64,000 bases of DNA, taken from assembly GCF_004363235.1 (NCBI RefSeq), contig NZ_SNYW01000006.1:558001-622000 (forward strand), in the 5' to 3' direction. Origin of the DNA: Dongia mobilis. GTDB taxonomy: Bacteria > Pseudomonadota > Alphaproteobacteria > Dongiales > Dongiaceae. Of the stretch, positions 43,956 through 53,135 are shown piece after piece. Position 1 is the stretch's first letter; every line of letters starts with the position of its first letter. Position numbers and translations under genes: made by a program. Under the pieces are notes generated by a model. The model saw nothing but the letters and a program-made list of their open reading frames with translations. It was not told the DNA's origin and did no database searches.

Positions 43956-46907
43956 ATGGACGATTTGTTGAGCGAGTTTCTGACCGAAACCAACGAGAAT
44001 CTCGCTGTGCTCGACGTTGAACTGGTCAAGCTCGAGCAGAATCCGAACGACAATGAACTTCTGTCGAACATTTTCCGGCTGGTTCATACGGTCAAGGGTA
44101 CGTGCGGCTTTCTCGGCCTGCCGCGGCTCGAATCGGTCGCTCATGCCGGCGAGAACGTCCTCGGCAAGGTGCGCGACGGCGAACTGGAAGTGACGGCCGA
44201 GGCCGTCACCCTGATTCTCGCCTGCCTCGATCGCATCCGCTCGATCATGGGCGATCTCGAAGCCTCGGGCAGCGAACCGGCCGGCGATGATTCCGAACTG
44301 ATCAAGAGCCTCAACGCCTTCGCCGATGGCGGCAGGGCCGCCGCCCCGGCGCCGGCTGCCGCACCCGCCGCGCCGCCGCCCGCCGCCGCTCCCGCACCCA
44401 GCGGCGCCTCGATCTACGAGCAGATCGGCGGCATGGGCACGATCGACGCCGTCGTCGAGGTTGCCTTTGCCCGGATCCTGGGGGATTTGCGCGTCAAATC
44501 GGTGTTCGAGGGCGACAGCATCGACCACATTCAGGGCTACATGCGCGACCATCTCGCCAAGATGTGCGGCGGCCCGGATACCACTGCGCCGCATCCGCTC
44601 GCCGGCCGCGCCATGTCCGACACCCAATTCGAGGCCATCTGCGGTCATCTGCAGGCCGGCCTCAACACGCTGGAGGTCCCGCAGCAGATCGCGGCCATGA
44701 TCATGGGCCTGGTCTATGCCGAGCGCGATTCCGCCACCGGCGGCAGCACATCGGCCGCCGAACCGCCGGCTGCTGAAGCCGCGCCGCCGCCTGCCGCCGC
44801 CAAGGCGCCGCCGCCCGCCAAGAAGGAAGCCGATGGCGACGCCAAGGAATCCGCGGTCGCCAACCAGAGCATCCGCGTCAATGTGGAGCTGCTCGAGAAC
44901 CTGATGACCATGGTCAGCGAACTCGTGCTGACCCGCAACCAGGTCCTGCAGATCCTGCGGAAGCACAAGGACAGCGAATTCGCGGCGCCCCTGCAGCGCC
45001 TCAACCACGTCACCTCGGAACTGCAGGAAGGCGTCATGAAGACGCGCATGCAGCCGATCGGCAATGCCTGGGCCAAGCTGCCGCGCATCATCCGCGACCT
45101 CAGCCACGAACTGAAGAAAAAGATCGACCTGGTCATGATCGGCCAGGACACCGAGTTGGATCGCCAGGTCCTCGAGATGATCAAGGACCCGCTCACCCAC
45201 ATGGTGCGCAACTCGGCCGATCACGCGATCGAGACGCCGGAGGAGCGTCGCCGCGCCGGCAAGCCCGAAACCGGAAAAATCACTCTCAACGCCTATCACG
45301 AGGGCGGCCATATCATCATCGAAGTCAACGATGACGGCAAAGGCCTGCCGATCGACAAGATCAAGGCGAAGATCGTGCAGAACGGCCTGGCCACCGAGGC
45401 CGAGCTCGAGAACATGTCGGATCAGCAGATCCAGCAATACATCTTCAAGCCCGGCTTCTCCACCGCCGCCAAGGTGACCAGCGTTTCCGGACGCGGCGTC
45501 GGCATGGACGTGGTGCGCACAAACATCGAAAAGATCGGCGGCACCATCGAACTCCGGAGCCAGGAAGGCAAGGGCACGCGCTTCTCGATCAAGATCCCGC
45601 TGACGCTGGCAATTGTGTCGGCGCTGGTCGTCGAATGCGCCGGCGAACGCTTCGCCATCCCGCAGATTAGCGTGGTGGAACTGGTACGCGCCAGCTCCAA
45701 CGGCGAGCTCAAGGTCGAGCGCATCAACGACACGCCGGTCCTGCGCCTGCGCAACAAGCTTCTGCCGCTGGTTTCCCTGCGCGAGAAGCTGCAACTGGAG
45801 CTGGAGGCCGAGCGCGACAGCGATGATACTTTCGTCGTGGTCACCCAGGTCGGCACCTATCAATTCGGCATCATGGTCGACCGCGTGTTCGATACCGAGG
45901 AAATCGTGGTGAAGCCGGTCTCGCCGATCCTGCGCCATATCGAGGTGTTCTCGGGCAATACCATCCTGGGCGACGGCTCGGTGATCATGATCCTGGATCC
46001 CAACGGCATCGCGGCGGCCTCCGGCCAGATCAGCATGGGCGATGCGGACGCTGCCGAGAAGCAGATGCTGCGCAGCCGCGCCATCAATGACGAGGCGGTG
46101 CCGCTGCTGCTGTTCCGGGCCGGCCAGGGTGCGCCGAAGGCCGTGCCGCTGGCGCTGGTGGCTCGCCTCGAGGAGATCGACCGCAAGACGATCGAGCGCT
46201 CGAACGACCGCCTAGTGGTGCAGTATCGCGGCCAGTTGATGCCGCTGGTTGCGCTCGATCCCTATCAGGACAATTCGGCGGTGGAGGGCCAGCAGCCGGT
46301 CCTCGTCTTCTCCGACCGGGACCATTCCATGGGTCTGATGGTCGACGAGATCGTCGACATCGTCGAGGCGAAGCTGAATGTCGATCTGGCGGCGGAAACG
46401 CCCGGCCGAATCGGCAGCGCCATTATCGCCGGCCAGGCTACGGACATCATCGATACCGGGCACTACCTGTCGCAGGCATTTGCCGACTGGTTCGGGTCGC
46501 GCCGTGCCGACAGCGTCGGCGACAATGCGAAGCGCGTGCTGATGGTCGATGACAGCGCCTTCTTCCGCAACCTGCTGTCGCCGCAGTTGCAGGCCGCCGG
46601 CTTCATCGTCACCGCCGTCGACAGCGGCGACAAGGCGCTGGCCCTGGCCGAGGCGGGCGAGCATTTCGACCTGATCATCTCCGATATCGAGATGCCAGGC
46701 ATGGACGGCTTCGCCTTCTGCGAGGCGGTGAAGAAGAGCGGCCACTGGCAGCAGACGCCGATCATCGCGCTGTCCTCGCACGCCAGCCCCAAGGAACTGG
46801 CCAAGGGCCGTGCCGTCGGCTTTGACGACTATGTCGCCAAATACGACCGCGAAGGCTTGGTTCATACCCTCAACGAAGCCCTTTCCGAAGTCAGAGGTGC
46901 AGCATGA
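43956..46907 (+). CDS. cheA: Hybrid chemotaxis kinase CheA with embedded truncated-globin domain
   Basis: A 983-residue cytoplasmic kinase that should phosphorylate CheY and CheB. Order: P1 Hpt (residues 1-110, H44 in RLVHTVKG); a globin-like domain (about 151-260) between Ala/Pro linkers; P3 dimerisation (about 300-360); P4 ATPase (about 405-550; N-box HMVRNSADHAIE, G2 SGRGVGMDVV); two CheW-like domains (about 552-690 and 710-845); and a C-terminal receiver (860-980; D866, phosphoacceptor D910 in SDIEMPG). The globin segment replaces the usual P2. It carries the 2/2 globin pattern IYEQIGG, RILGDLRVKSVFEG and GGP, but the usual proximal-His column holds L215. The start is the ATG at 43956. 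Confidence 0.93.
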   Translation: MDDLLSEFLTETNENLAVLDVELVKLEQNPNDNELLSNIFRLVHTVKGTCGFLGLPRLESVAHAGENVLGKVRDGELEVTAEAVTLILACLDRIRSIMGDLEASGSEPAGDDSELIKSLNAFADGGRAAAPAPAAAPAAPPPAAAPAPSGASIYEQIGGMGTIDAVVEVAFARILGDLRVKSVFEGDSIDHIQGYMRDHLAKMCGGPDTTAPHPLAGRAMSDTQFEAICGHLQAGLNTLEVPQQIAAMIMGLVYAERDSATGGSTSAAEPPAAEAAPPPAAAKAPPPAKKEADGDAKESAVANQSIRVNVELLENLMTMVSELVLTRNQVLQILRKHKDSEFAAPLQRLNHVTSELQEGVMKTRMQPIGNAWAKLPRIIRDLSHELKKKIDLVMIGQDTELDRQVLEMIKDPLTHMVRNSADHAIETPEERRRAGKPETGKITLNAYHEGGHIIIEVNDDGKGLPIDKIKAKIVQNGLATEAELENMSDQQIQQYIFKPGFSTAAKVTSVSGRGVGMDVVRTNIEKIGGTIELRSQEGKGTRFSIKIPLTLAIVSALVVECAGERFAIPQISVVELVRASSNGELKVERINDTPVLRLRNKLLPLVSLREKLQLELEAERDSDDTFVVVTQVGTYQFGIMVDRVFDTEEIVVKPVSPILRHIEVFSGNTILGDGSVIMILDPNGIAAASGQISMGDADAAEKQMLRSRAINDEAVPLLLFRAGQGAPKAVPLALVARLEEIDRKTIERSNDRLVVQYRGQLMPLVALDPYQDNSAVEGQQPVLVFSDRDHSMGLMVDEIVDIVEAKLNVDLAAETPGRIGSAIIAGQATDIIDTGHYLSQAFADWFGSRRADSVGDNAKRVLMVDDSAFFRNLLSPQLQAAGFIVTAVDSGDKALALAEAGEHFDLIISDIEMPGMDGFAFCEAVKKSGHWQQTPIIALSSHASPKELAKGRAVGFDDYVAKYDREGLVHTLNEALSEVRGAA

Positions 46908-47401
46908 GTGCCGCGAAGAACGGGGCCGACCGCAGCGTCGCCCCGACCGCCGCAAGCGGCGAGCAGCGCGATTACGTGACCATGACCATCGCCGACCAGC
47001 TGTTCGGCATTCCAGTTTTGACCGTGCAGGATGTATTGGGGCCGCAGAACATCGCGCGCGTGCCGCTGGCGCCCAAGGAGGTGGCCGGCAGCCTCAACCT
47101 CCGCGGTCGCATTGTGACGGCGATCGACGCCAGGCCGCGCCTTGGCCTGCCGCCGCGCGACAACAGCAAGCCGCCGATGTCGGTCGTGGTCGAGCACGAG
47201 GGCGAGCTCTATAGCCTCCTGGTCGACAGCGTCGGCGAGGTTTTGAGTCTCAATTCGCGCGACTACCAGCGCAACCCGCCGACACTGGATCCCAGGTTGC
47301 GCGACTTCTCGGATGGAATCTATCGGCTCAACGGATCGCTGCTGGTGGTGCTGAGCGTCGCCTCGCTGCTGGATTTCGGCAACCGCTCCGACGCCGCTTG
47401 A
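46904..47401 (+). CDS. cheW: Chemotaxis adaptor CheW
   Basis: A 165-residue CheW domain that links receptors to CheA at the membrane array. Core motifs are DYVTMTIADQLFGIPV, the N-terminal GSLNLRGRIVTAIDARPRLGLP and VVEHEGELYSLLVDSVGEVL. It has an N-terminal 20-residue polar tail. The ATG overlaps the cheA stop (ATGA). CheA itself carries two CheW-like domains, so this pathway has three of them. Confidence 0.95.
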   Translation: MSAAKNGADRSVAPTAASGEQRDYVTMTIADQLFGIPVLTVQDVLGPQNIARVPLAPKEVAGSLNLRGRIVTAIDARPRLGLPPRDNSKPPMSVVVEHEGELYSLLVDSVGEVLSLNSRDYQRNPPTLDPRLRDFSDGIYRLNGSLLVVLSVASLLDFGNRSDAA

Positions 47402-47597
47402 CGGACAATGCTTTCCGGATCGGCGCGGTTCGGGGCGCCGTCCGACCGGATGGCGGGGGTTGACAGGCCAGGCGTACCGGGTGCGATCGGCGCAATTTCT
47501 GGCAAATGCCCGTGACGGTGATTGACGCGACCCGGCCTGCCTGACTAATGATGGTGGGGTGGCATGGCGGTGCTGTCCCTGCAGACGGAGCTGATGG

Positions 47598-47963
47598 ATG
47601 AAATCGTGCCTGGTGGTTGATGACTCCAAGGTCGTTAGGATGGTCGCTCGGAAGATTCTCGAGGGCCTCAATTTCCAGGTCGTCGAGGCCGATAACGGCC
47701 AGACCGCCATGGACCAGTGCGTCAAGGAAATGCCGGACGCCATTCTGCTCGACTGGAACATGCCGGTGATGAGCGGGATCGACTTCCTGCGCCTGTTGCG
47801 CAAGGCCGACGGCGGTCAGACGCCGATCGTCGTCTTCTGCACCACCGAGAATGACATCCAGCATATCCAGGAAGCCATCGCGGCCGGTGCCAACGAATAC
47901 ATCATGAAGCCCTTCGACAGCGAGATCATCGAGTCCAAGTTCTCGCAGGTTGGCTTGATTTGA
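47598..47963 (+). CDS. cheY: Chemotaxis response regulator CheY
   Basis: A 121-residue single receiver. It has the acidic D8/D9 in VVDDSK, the phosphoacceptor D52 in LLDWNMPVMSG, T/C in FCTTEND and a lysine in YIMKPF. It should bind the flagellar switch (FliM/FliN) when phosphorylated. The gap of 196 bp from cheW holds no obvious gene. GGAG precedes the start by 6-9 bp. Confidence 0.94.
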   Translation: MKSCLVVDDSKVVRMVARKILEGLNFQVVEADNGQTAMDQCVKEMPDAILLDWNMPVMSGIDFLRLLRKADGGQTPIVVFCTTENDIQHIQEAIAAGANEYIMKPFDSEIIESKFSQVGLI

Positions 47964-48003
47964 CGCGGCCGGCGCGCCTGGCAGACCGGATCGGTAGAGG
48001 CTC

Positions 48004-49179
48004 ATGACCGCATTCAAGGCCGCGTCAGGGACAACCGCCGGAAGTGCCGCGGGAAGTGCCGCGGACGGGCCCTATCGGGTGATGGTGGTCGACGATTCCG
48101 CCGTTATCCGCGGATTGCTGACGCGCGCACTGGAAAGCGATCCCACCATCAAAGTGGTCACTACCGTCGGCAACGGGCAATTGGCTATCGACGCCCTGAC
48201 GCGCCCCGGCAGCGACATCGAGGTGGCCGTCCTCGACATCGAGATGCCGGTGATGGATGGTATTACGGCCTTGCCCAAGATGCTGGCGGCGCGGCCCGGC
48301 CTTGCCGTCATCATGGCCTCGACGCTGACACTGAAGGGCGCCTCGGTCTCGATGAAGGCCATGTCCCTGGGTGCAGCGGACTACGTGCCGAAACCGACAA
48401 CCACTGGCGCCATTTCCGCCGCCGCCGATTTCAAGGCGGATCTGGTGGCCAAGGTCAAATCCTGGGGCGAGGCGGGGCGGCGCAAGCGCGGCCTGCCGCC
48501 GGCATCCCCCAATGCTTCAGCGCCGCAACGGGTCGAGGCGCCCAAGCGGCTCTATGGTGCGCAGCCAGTCAAGCTGCGGCCGATGCCGCCGATACTGAAG
48601 CCGGAATGCCTCGTGATCGGGTCGTCCACCGGCGGTCCGCAGGCTCTCTTCAAGGTGTTCCAGGCGATCGGCAAGGTGGGGCATCTGCCGATCTTCATCA
48701 CCCAGCACATGCCGGCGACCTTCACCACGATACTGGCCGAACATCTCGGCCAGGCGTCGGGCATGCCCTCGGCCGAGGCGAAGGACAACGAACCGGTGGT
48801 GCCCGGCCGCATCTATGTGGCGCCCGGCGATTTCCACATGGTGGTCGAAGGCAACGCGGCGGCTCGCGTCGTCCGCCTCAACAAGAATCCGCCTGAGAAT
48901 TTTTGCCGCCCCGCGGTCGATCCCATGTTGCGCTCCATCGCGAAGGTCTATGGCAACAAGACTTTGTTTGTCATGCTGACGGGAATGGGGCAGGATGGCC
49001 TCAAGGGGGCGACGGAACTGGTAAATGCCGGGGGAACCGTGATCGCTCAGGACGAACAGAGTTCCGTGGTTTGGGGTATGCCCGGTGCGGTGGCCACTGC
49101 CGGGCTCTGCTCCGCGGTGCTTCCCCTCTCAGAGATCGGCCCCTTCGTCAAAAAGACGATCGGCCGTGGTACGGCATGA
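48004..49179 (+). CDS. cheB: Chemotaxis methylesterase CheB
   Basis: A 391-residue protein with an N-terminal receiver (about residues 20-140; VVDDSAVIRGLL, predicted phosphoacceptor in AVLDIEMPVMDG) and a C-terminal methylesterase/deamidase (about 200-385). The catalytic Ser is in IGSSTGGPQAL, the His in ITQHMPATFT and the Asp in TGMGQDGLKG. It removes methyl groups from receptors when phosphorylated by CheA. The N-terminal 15 residues are a low-complexity extension. Its stop overlaps the cheR ATG. Confidence 0.96.
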   Translation: MTAFKAASGTTAGSAAGSAADGPYRVMVVDDSAVIRGLLTRALESDPTIKVVTTVGNGQLAIDALTRPGSDIEVAVLDIEMPVMDGITALPKMLAARPGLAVIMASTLTLKGASVSMKAMSLGAADYVPKPTTTGAISAAADFKADLVAKVKSWGEAGRRKRGLPPASPNASAPQRVEAPKRLYGAQPVKLRPMPPILKPECLVIGSSTGGPQALFKVFQAIGKVGHLPIFITQHMPATFTTILAEHLGQASGMPSAEAKDNEPVVPGRIYVAPGDFHMVVEGNAAARVVRLNKNPPENFCRPAVDPMLRSIAKVYGNKTLFVMLTGMGQDGLKGATELVNAGGTVIAQDEQSSVVWGMPGAVATAGLCSAVLPLSEIGPFVKKTIGRGTA

Positions 49180-50054
49180 GGCAGACGTCGATGACGATCA
49201 CGGATTTCGACTTCATCTGCCAGATCCTCAAGGCCAGATCCGGTCTGGTACTGACCAACGACAAGGCCTATCTGCTGGAAAGCCGCCTGCTGCCGGTTGC
49301 ACGCAAATGGAAGCTGGCGACCTTCGACGATCTAGTGCGCCTGATCCGAAGCAAGAACGACGAGGCGGTGATCCGCGACGTGGTCGAGGCGATGACCACG
49401 AACGAATCCTTTTTCTTCCGTGATACCAAGCCGTTCGACCAGTTCAAGCAGATCTGCCTGCCGGCCATGCTGAAGTCGCGCGCCGGAGCGAAGAGCCTGC
49501 GCATCTGGTCGGCAGCCTGTTCCTCGGGGCAGGAGGCCTATTCGCTCGCCATGATCCTGACCGAGATGGCGCCGCAGCTGGCCGGCTGGCGGATCGACAT
49601 CGTCGGCACTGACCTCTCCAACGAGATCCTGCAGCGCGCCAAGGACGGCATGTACTCGCAGTTCGAGGTGCAGCGCGGGCTGCCCATCACGCTGCTGGTC
49701 AAGTATTTCACCCAGGTGGGCGACCGCTGGAAGATCTCGGACAAGATCCGCCAGATGGTGCAGTACAAGGAATGGAACCTGCTCAACGATCCAGCGCCGC
49801 TCGGAAAGTTCGATATCGTCTTCTGTCGCAACGTGCTGATCTATTTCGACCAGCCGACCAAGGCGAAGGTCCTGGCCGGCATTGCCAAGCAGATGCCGGA
49901 TGACGGCTATCTGTTCCTCGGCGGCGCGGAAACGGTGCTCGGCATTTCCGACAAGTTCCAGCTGCTGCCCGGCCAGCGCGGCATCTATGGCCTGACCGGC
50001 GGGATCAAGCCGCCGGCCTCGCTGACGCCGCCGGGCTTTGCCACGCCACGCTGA
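49176..50054 (+). CDS. cheR: Chemotaxis methyltransferase CheR
   Basis: A 292-residue protein that methylates receptor glutamates with SAM. The N-terminal helical domain contains TTNESFFFRDTKPFDQF and the catalytic domain has the SAM-binding IWSAACSSGQEAYSLAM and FDIVFCRNVLIYFD. The ATG at 49176 overlaps the cheB stop; an alternative ATG at 49191 would remove five residues. It is followed by a symmetrical terminator. No receptor gene is encoded beside it. Confidence 0.95.
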   Translation: MRQTSMTITDFDFICQILKARSGLVLTNDKAYLLESRLLPVARKWKLATFDDLVRLIRSKNDEAVIRDVVEAMTTNESFFFRDTKPFDQFKQICLPAMLKSRAGAKSLRIWSAACSSGQEAYSLAMILTEMAPQLAGWRIDIVGTDLSNEILQRAKDGMYSQFEVQRGLPITLLVKYFTQVGDRWKISDKIRQMVQYKEWNLLNDPAPLGKFDIVFCRNVLIYFDQPTKAKVLAGIAKQMPDDGYLFLGGAETVLGISDKFQLLPGQRGIYGLTGGIKPPASLTPPGFATPR

Positions 50055-50083
50055 ACCCGGGCGCGGCGTCGATCGGGATGCGG

Positions 50084-50111
50084 AAAAGCCCGGGCCATGG
50101 CCCGGGCTTTT
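50084..50111. terminator. Perfect palindrome terminating both cheR and ctrA
   Basis: AAAAGCCCGGGCC meets its exact reverse complement in a 28-bp perfect palindrome, centred at 50097/50098. An A run at the left and T run at the right give a terminator in both directions, between the convergent cheR and ctrA genes. Confidence 0.85.
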
Positions 50112-50149
50112 CGCATGAGGTGATGGGAGGGGGAGCCCAGCCGCAAATG

Positions 50150-50863
50150 TCAGGCACTCTCGGCCGTTTTCGCCGGCATGCCGCTTTCTTCCGGGTCGCG
50201 CAGCACATAGCCGCGGCCCCACACCGTCTCGATGTAGTTCTCGCCGCCGGTCGCGGTGCTCAGCTTCTTCCGCAGCTTGCAGACGAAGACGTCGATGATT
50301 TTCAGCTCCGGCTCGTCCATGCCGCCATAGAGATGGTTGAGGAACATCTCCTTGGTGAGGGTCGTGCCCTTCCTGAGCGAGAGCAGTTCGAGGATGCCGT
50401 ATTCCTTGCCGGTCAGATGCAGCGGCTGGTTTTCGACCTCGACCGTGCGGGTATCGAGATTGACGGTGAGGCGGCCGGTCTTGATGACCGAGTCCGAATG
50501 CCCCTTCGAGCGGCGCACGATGGCCTGCAGGCGCGCGATCAGCTCACGGCGGTCAAATGGCTTGGTCAGGTAATCGTCGGCGCCGAAGCCGAGTCCCTTG
50601 ATCTTGGAATCAAGTTCGTTGAGGCCCGAGAGGATCAGGATCGGCGTGTTGACACGAGCCGCCCGGAAGCGGCGCAGGACTTCATAGCCGTCGATGTCGG
50701 GCAGCATCAGGTCGAGAATGATGATGTCGTAATCGTAGAGCTTACCGATCTCGAGCCCATCCTCGCCGAGATTGGTCGTGTCGACGATATAGCCTTCGGC
50801 TTTGAGCATCAGTTCGATGCTTTGGGCGGTGTTCGAATCGTCCTCGACGACTAGCACGCGCAT
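50150..50863 (-). CDS. ctrA: Cell-cycle master regulator CtrA
   Basis: A 237-residue OmpR-type regulator. The receiver has D8/D9 in VVEDDS, the conserved phosphoacceptor D51 in [19 protein letters not shown], and [26 protein letters not shown] at its C-terminal side. The winged helix contains [52 protein letters not shown], a near-signature CtrA stretch. It binds TTAA-N7-TTAA boxes and governs flagellar and chemotaxis genes in most alphaproteobacteria. It is divergent from fliI, with an AT-rich region between. Confidence 0.98.
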   Translation of the reverse strand: MRVLVVEDDSNTAQSIELMLKAEGYIVDTTNLGEDGLEIGKLYDYDIIILDLMLPDIDGYEVLRRFRAARVNTPILILSGLNELDSKIKGLGFGADDYLTKPFDRRELIARLQAIVRRSKGHSDSVIKTGRLTVNLDTRTVEVENQPLHLTGKEYGILELLSLRKGTTLTKEMFLNHLYGGMDEPELKIIDVFVCKLRKKLSTATGGENYIETVWGRGYVLRDPEESGMPAKTAESA

Positions 50864-51272
50864 GGCCCGGATCCCGTTCGGTTGTCAACCTCAGCCGATT
50901 AATGAAGGAATCTTAATCATTAATGCGGGGTTATGTAAAGGACTTGAGGTTAATATTGAAGCGGGCCACTAGTCCGGCAGCGCCTGCGAGCTGCCTCTCG
51001 CAATGTGTGATTAATCATTTAACAATTTGAAAAGACGTTGGAATTTCGACTCTGCCGCCGGCGGTTGATATTGTTAACGACGCATTAAGGTCGAATCGCC
51101 TAAGCTGCTGGAAACAGGGATTTTTGGCCCCGGTGGCCGTAAAATCCTCGGACAAGATGAATGCCCGTTGGCAGGTTGGCCTGCTGGCCGGGCAACCCCC
51201 GGTGAGGGTGCCGCTGCCCTTGTTGAAGAGCGCAACGGAACCGGCAAAGAGGGTCATGCGGATTTGAGCGGA
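50864..51272. other. AT-rich divergent region, ctrA / fliI
   Basis: This 409-bp gap is visibly AT-rich for this genome. It holds six or more TTAA tetramers, including TTAA-N7-TTAA at 51074. Other TTAA spacings (such as 50899/50913 with 10 bases between, 51011/51019 with 4) do not fit the CtrA box. I see no gene. A GC-rich stretch ahead of fliI (51130-51270) has no recognisable function, although a TTG-started extension of fliI from 51168 cannot be excluded. Confidence 0.6.
51074..51088. promoter_or_regulatory. Candidate CtrA-binding box
   Basis: TTAA at 51074-51077, seven bases, TTAA at 51085-51088: an exact match to the CtrA consensus TTAA-N7-TTAA. It lies about 210 bp upstream of the ctrA start and 185 bp before the fliI ATG. 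It could serve fliI, ctrA or both. Confidence 0.6.
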
Positions 51273-52676
51273 ATGATACAGGGCCTGGAGCCGTTCTTCC
51301 ACGAACTGGACCGCATCCCCGATATCGGCATGCACGGTCGGGTCGCCGCCGTGGTCGGCATGCTGGTCGAGATCGTCGGAATTGAGGGTGCGCTGGCGAT
51401 CGGCGCGCGCTGTGCCCTGGTCGACCGCAATCAGCGCCGCGTCCCCTGCGAGGTCGTCGGCTTTCGCGAAGGCCGCGCGTTGGCCATGACCTATGGTTCG
51501 CTGGAGGGTGTCGGCCTCGGCTCGAAGGTGGTCCTGGTCGACAGCGAGCCGGTGGTGCGGCCATCCCGCGCCTGGCTTGGCCGGGTGATCAACGCTTTCG
51601 GGGAGCCGATCGACGGCAAGGGACCGTTGCCGAGTGGCGCCGAACCGTGCCGCATCCGCAACCAGCCGCCGCCAGCCCATGCCCGCGCCCGCGTCGGCGC
51701 CAAGATCGACCTCGGCATCCGCTCGATCAACGCCTTTGCCAGCGTCTGCCGCGGCCAGCGCCTCGGCATCTTTGCCGCGTCGGGCATCGGCAAGTCGGTC
51801 CTCATGTCGATGATGGCGCGCTATGCCTCGCTCGACGTCAACGTCATCGGCCTGATCGGTGAGCGCGGCCGCGAGGTGCAGGAATTCATCGAGGATGAAC
51901 TGGGCCCCGAGGGTCTCGCACGCTCCGTCGTCGTGGTGGCCACATCGGACGAATCGCCGCTGCTGCGCCGCCAGGCTGCCCAGGTGACCATGGCACTCGC
52001 CGAGTTCTTCCGCGACGAGGGGCTGCACGTGCTGTGCCTGATGGATTCGGTCACGCGCTTTGCCATGGCGATGCGCGAGATCGGCCTTTCCGTCGGCGAA
52101 CCGCCGGCCTCGAAGGGCTATACGCCGTCGGTCTTCGCCGAATTGCCGCGCCTGCTGGAGCGCGCCGGCCCCGGCGTCGCTGGCTCGGGATCGATCACCG
52201 GCCTCTTTACCGTGCTGGTCGAGGGCGACGATCACAACGAACCCATCGCCGATGCCTGCCGCGGCATCCTCGACGGCCATATCGTGCTCGAACGTTCGAT
52301 CGCCGAGCGCGGCCGCTATCCGGCGGTCAACATCCTGCGCTCGCTCTCGCGTACCATGCCGGGCTGCAATACCGACTACGAGAACCGGGTCGTGCGCGAG
52401 GCGCGGCGGCACATGTCAGTCTATGACGACATGGCCGAACTGATCCGTCTCGGCGCCTATCGGCGCGGCACCGATCCGGCGGTGGACCAGGCGATCCAGC
52501 TTTACCCGCAGATCGAGGCATTCCTCGCCCAGGGCCGCGACGAGAAGGCGGATCTTGAACTCGGCTATCTGCAGCTGGCCGCCATTCTCGGCATCGGTCC
52601 GGAGGAACCGGCGGCGCCACAGCCGGCCGCCATGGCGCCGCCTTCGGCAACGGACGAAGGTGATACAGCGGCATGA
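51273..52676 (+). CDS. fliI: Flagellum-specific ATP synthase FliI
   Basis: A 467-residue ATPase powering the flagellar type III export apparatus at the cytoplasmic face of the basal body. Walker A is [15 protein letters not shown], then [15 protein letters not shown] and Walker [21 protein letters not shown], with [18 protein letters not shown] and the FliI-specific SRTMPGCN. It has an acidic, Ala-rich C-terminal end. I start it at the ATG at 51273 (MIQGLEPFF); the frame opens further upstream to a TTG at 51168. The stop overlaps the fliJ ATG. Confidence 0.95.
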   Translation: MIQGLEPFFHELDRIPDIGMHGRVAAVVGMLVEIVGIEGALAIGARCALVDRNQRRVPCEVVGFREGRALAMTYGSLEGVGLGSKVVLVDSEPVVRPSRAWLGRVINAFGEPIDGKGPLPSGAEPCRIRNQPPPAHARARVGAKIDLGIRSINAFASVCRGQRLGIFAASGIGKSVLMSMMARYASLDVNVIGLIGERGREVQEFIEDELGPEGLARSVVVVATSDESPLLRRQAAQVTMALAEFFRDEGLHVLCLMDSVTRFAMAMREIGLSVGEPPASKGYTPSVFAELPRLLERAGPGVAGSGSITGLFTVLVEGDDHNEPIADACRGILDGHIVLERSIAERGRYPAVNILRSLSRTMPGCNTDYENRVVREARRHMSVYDDMAELIRLGAYRRGTDPAVDQAIQLYPQIEAFLAQGRDEKADLELGYLQLAAILGIGPEEPAAPQPAAMAPPSATDEGDTAA

Positions 52677-53101
52677 GCGGACTTGACCAGCTCCTGCGCC
52701 TGCAGAAATGGAACCTCGACGAGAAACGCCGCCAGGCGGCGGATCTCGAGGGGCTGATCCAGCGCCTGCAGGGCGACGTCGCGCGGCTCGACGCCGAAGT
52801 GGCGCGCGAGATCGAGGCGGCGCGCAACGATCTGCAGGCGGCTCGGGTGCTGCCGCCCTATCGCGCGGTGATGGCGAGCCGGCGCGAGCGGCTGGAGCAA
52901 TCGATCGCCGACGTCACCATCGAGCTCGACCGGGTTCGCGAGGAGATTGCGGAAACCTTCTCCGACATCAAGAAGACGGAACAGGCAATCCAGCTTCGCC
53001 AGGAGCGGCGGCGCCAGGAACTGGCGAGGCGCGAGCAGATCGTGGCCGACGAGATGGGGCTGGAACAGCACCGGCGCAACCGCGGCAAGATGGACAGCTG
53101 A
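52673..53101 (+). CDS. fliJ: Flagellar export chaperone FliJ
   Basis: A 142-residue, almost entirely helical protein with a long coiled coil. It has the typical charged-helix composition ([21 protein letters not shown] at the start, [21 protein letters not shown] near the end). FliJ sits in the centre of the FliI hexamer and helps deliver substrates to FlhA. It is short and diverged, as FliJ usually is, so the identification rests on composition, length and the ATGA overlap with fliI. Confidence 0.85.
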   Translation: MSGLDQLLRLQKWNLDEKRRQAADLEGLIQRLQGDVARLDAEVAREIEAARNDLQAARVLPPYRAVMASRRERLEQSIADVTIELDRVREEIAETFSDIKKTEQAIQLRQERRRQELARREQIVADEMGLEQHRRNRGKMDS

Positions 53102-53135
53102 CCCAGCAGCTCGATCCACCCGGTCCTTCCCGAGG

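Noticed and set aside
47402-47597. Search for a sigma-54 promoter before cheY
   Set aside because: TGGCA occurs, but no TTGC at the required spacing follows.
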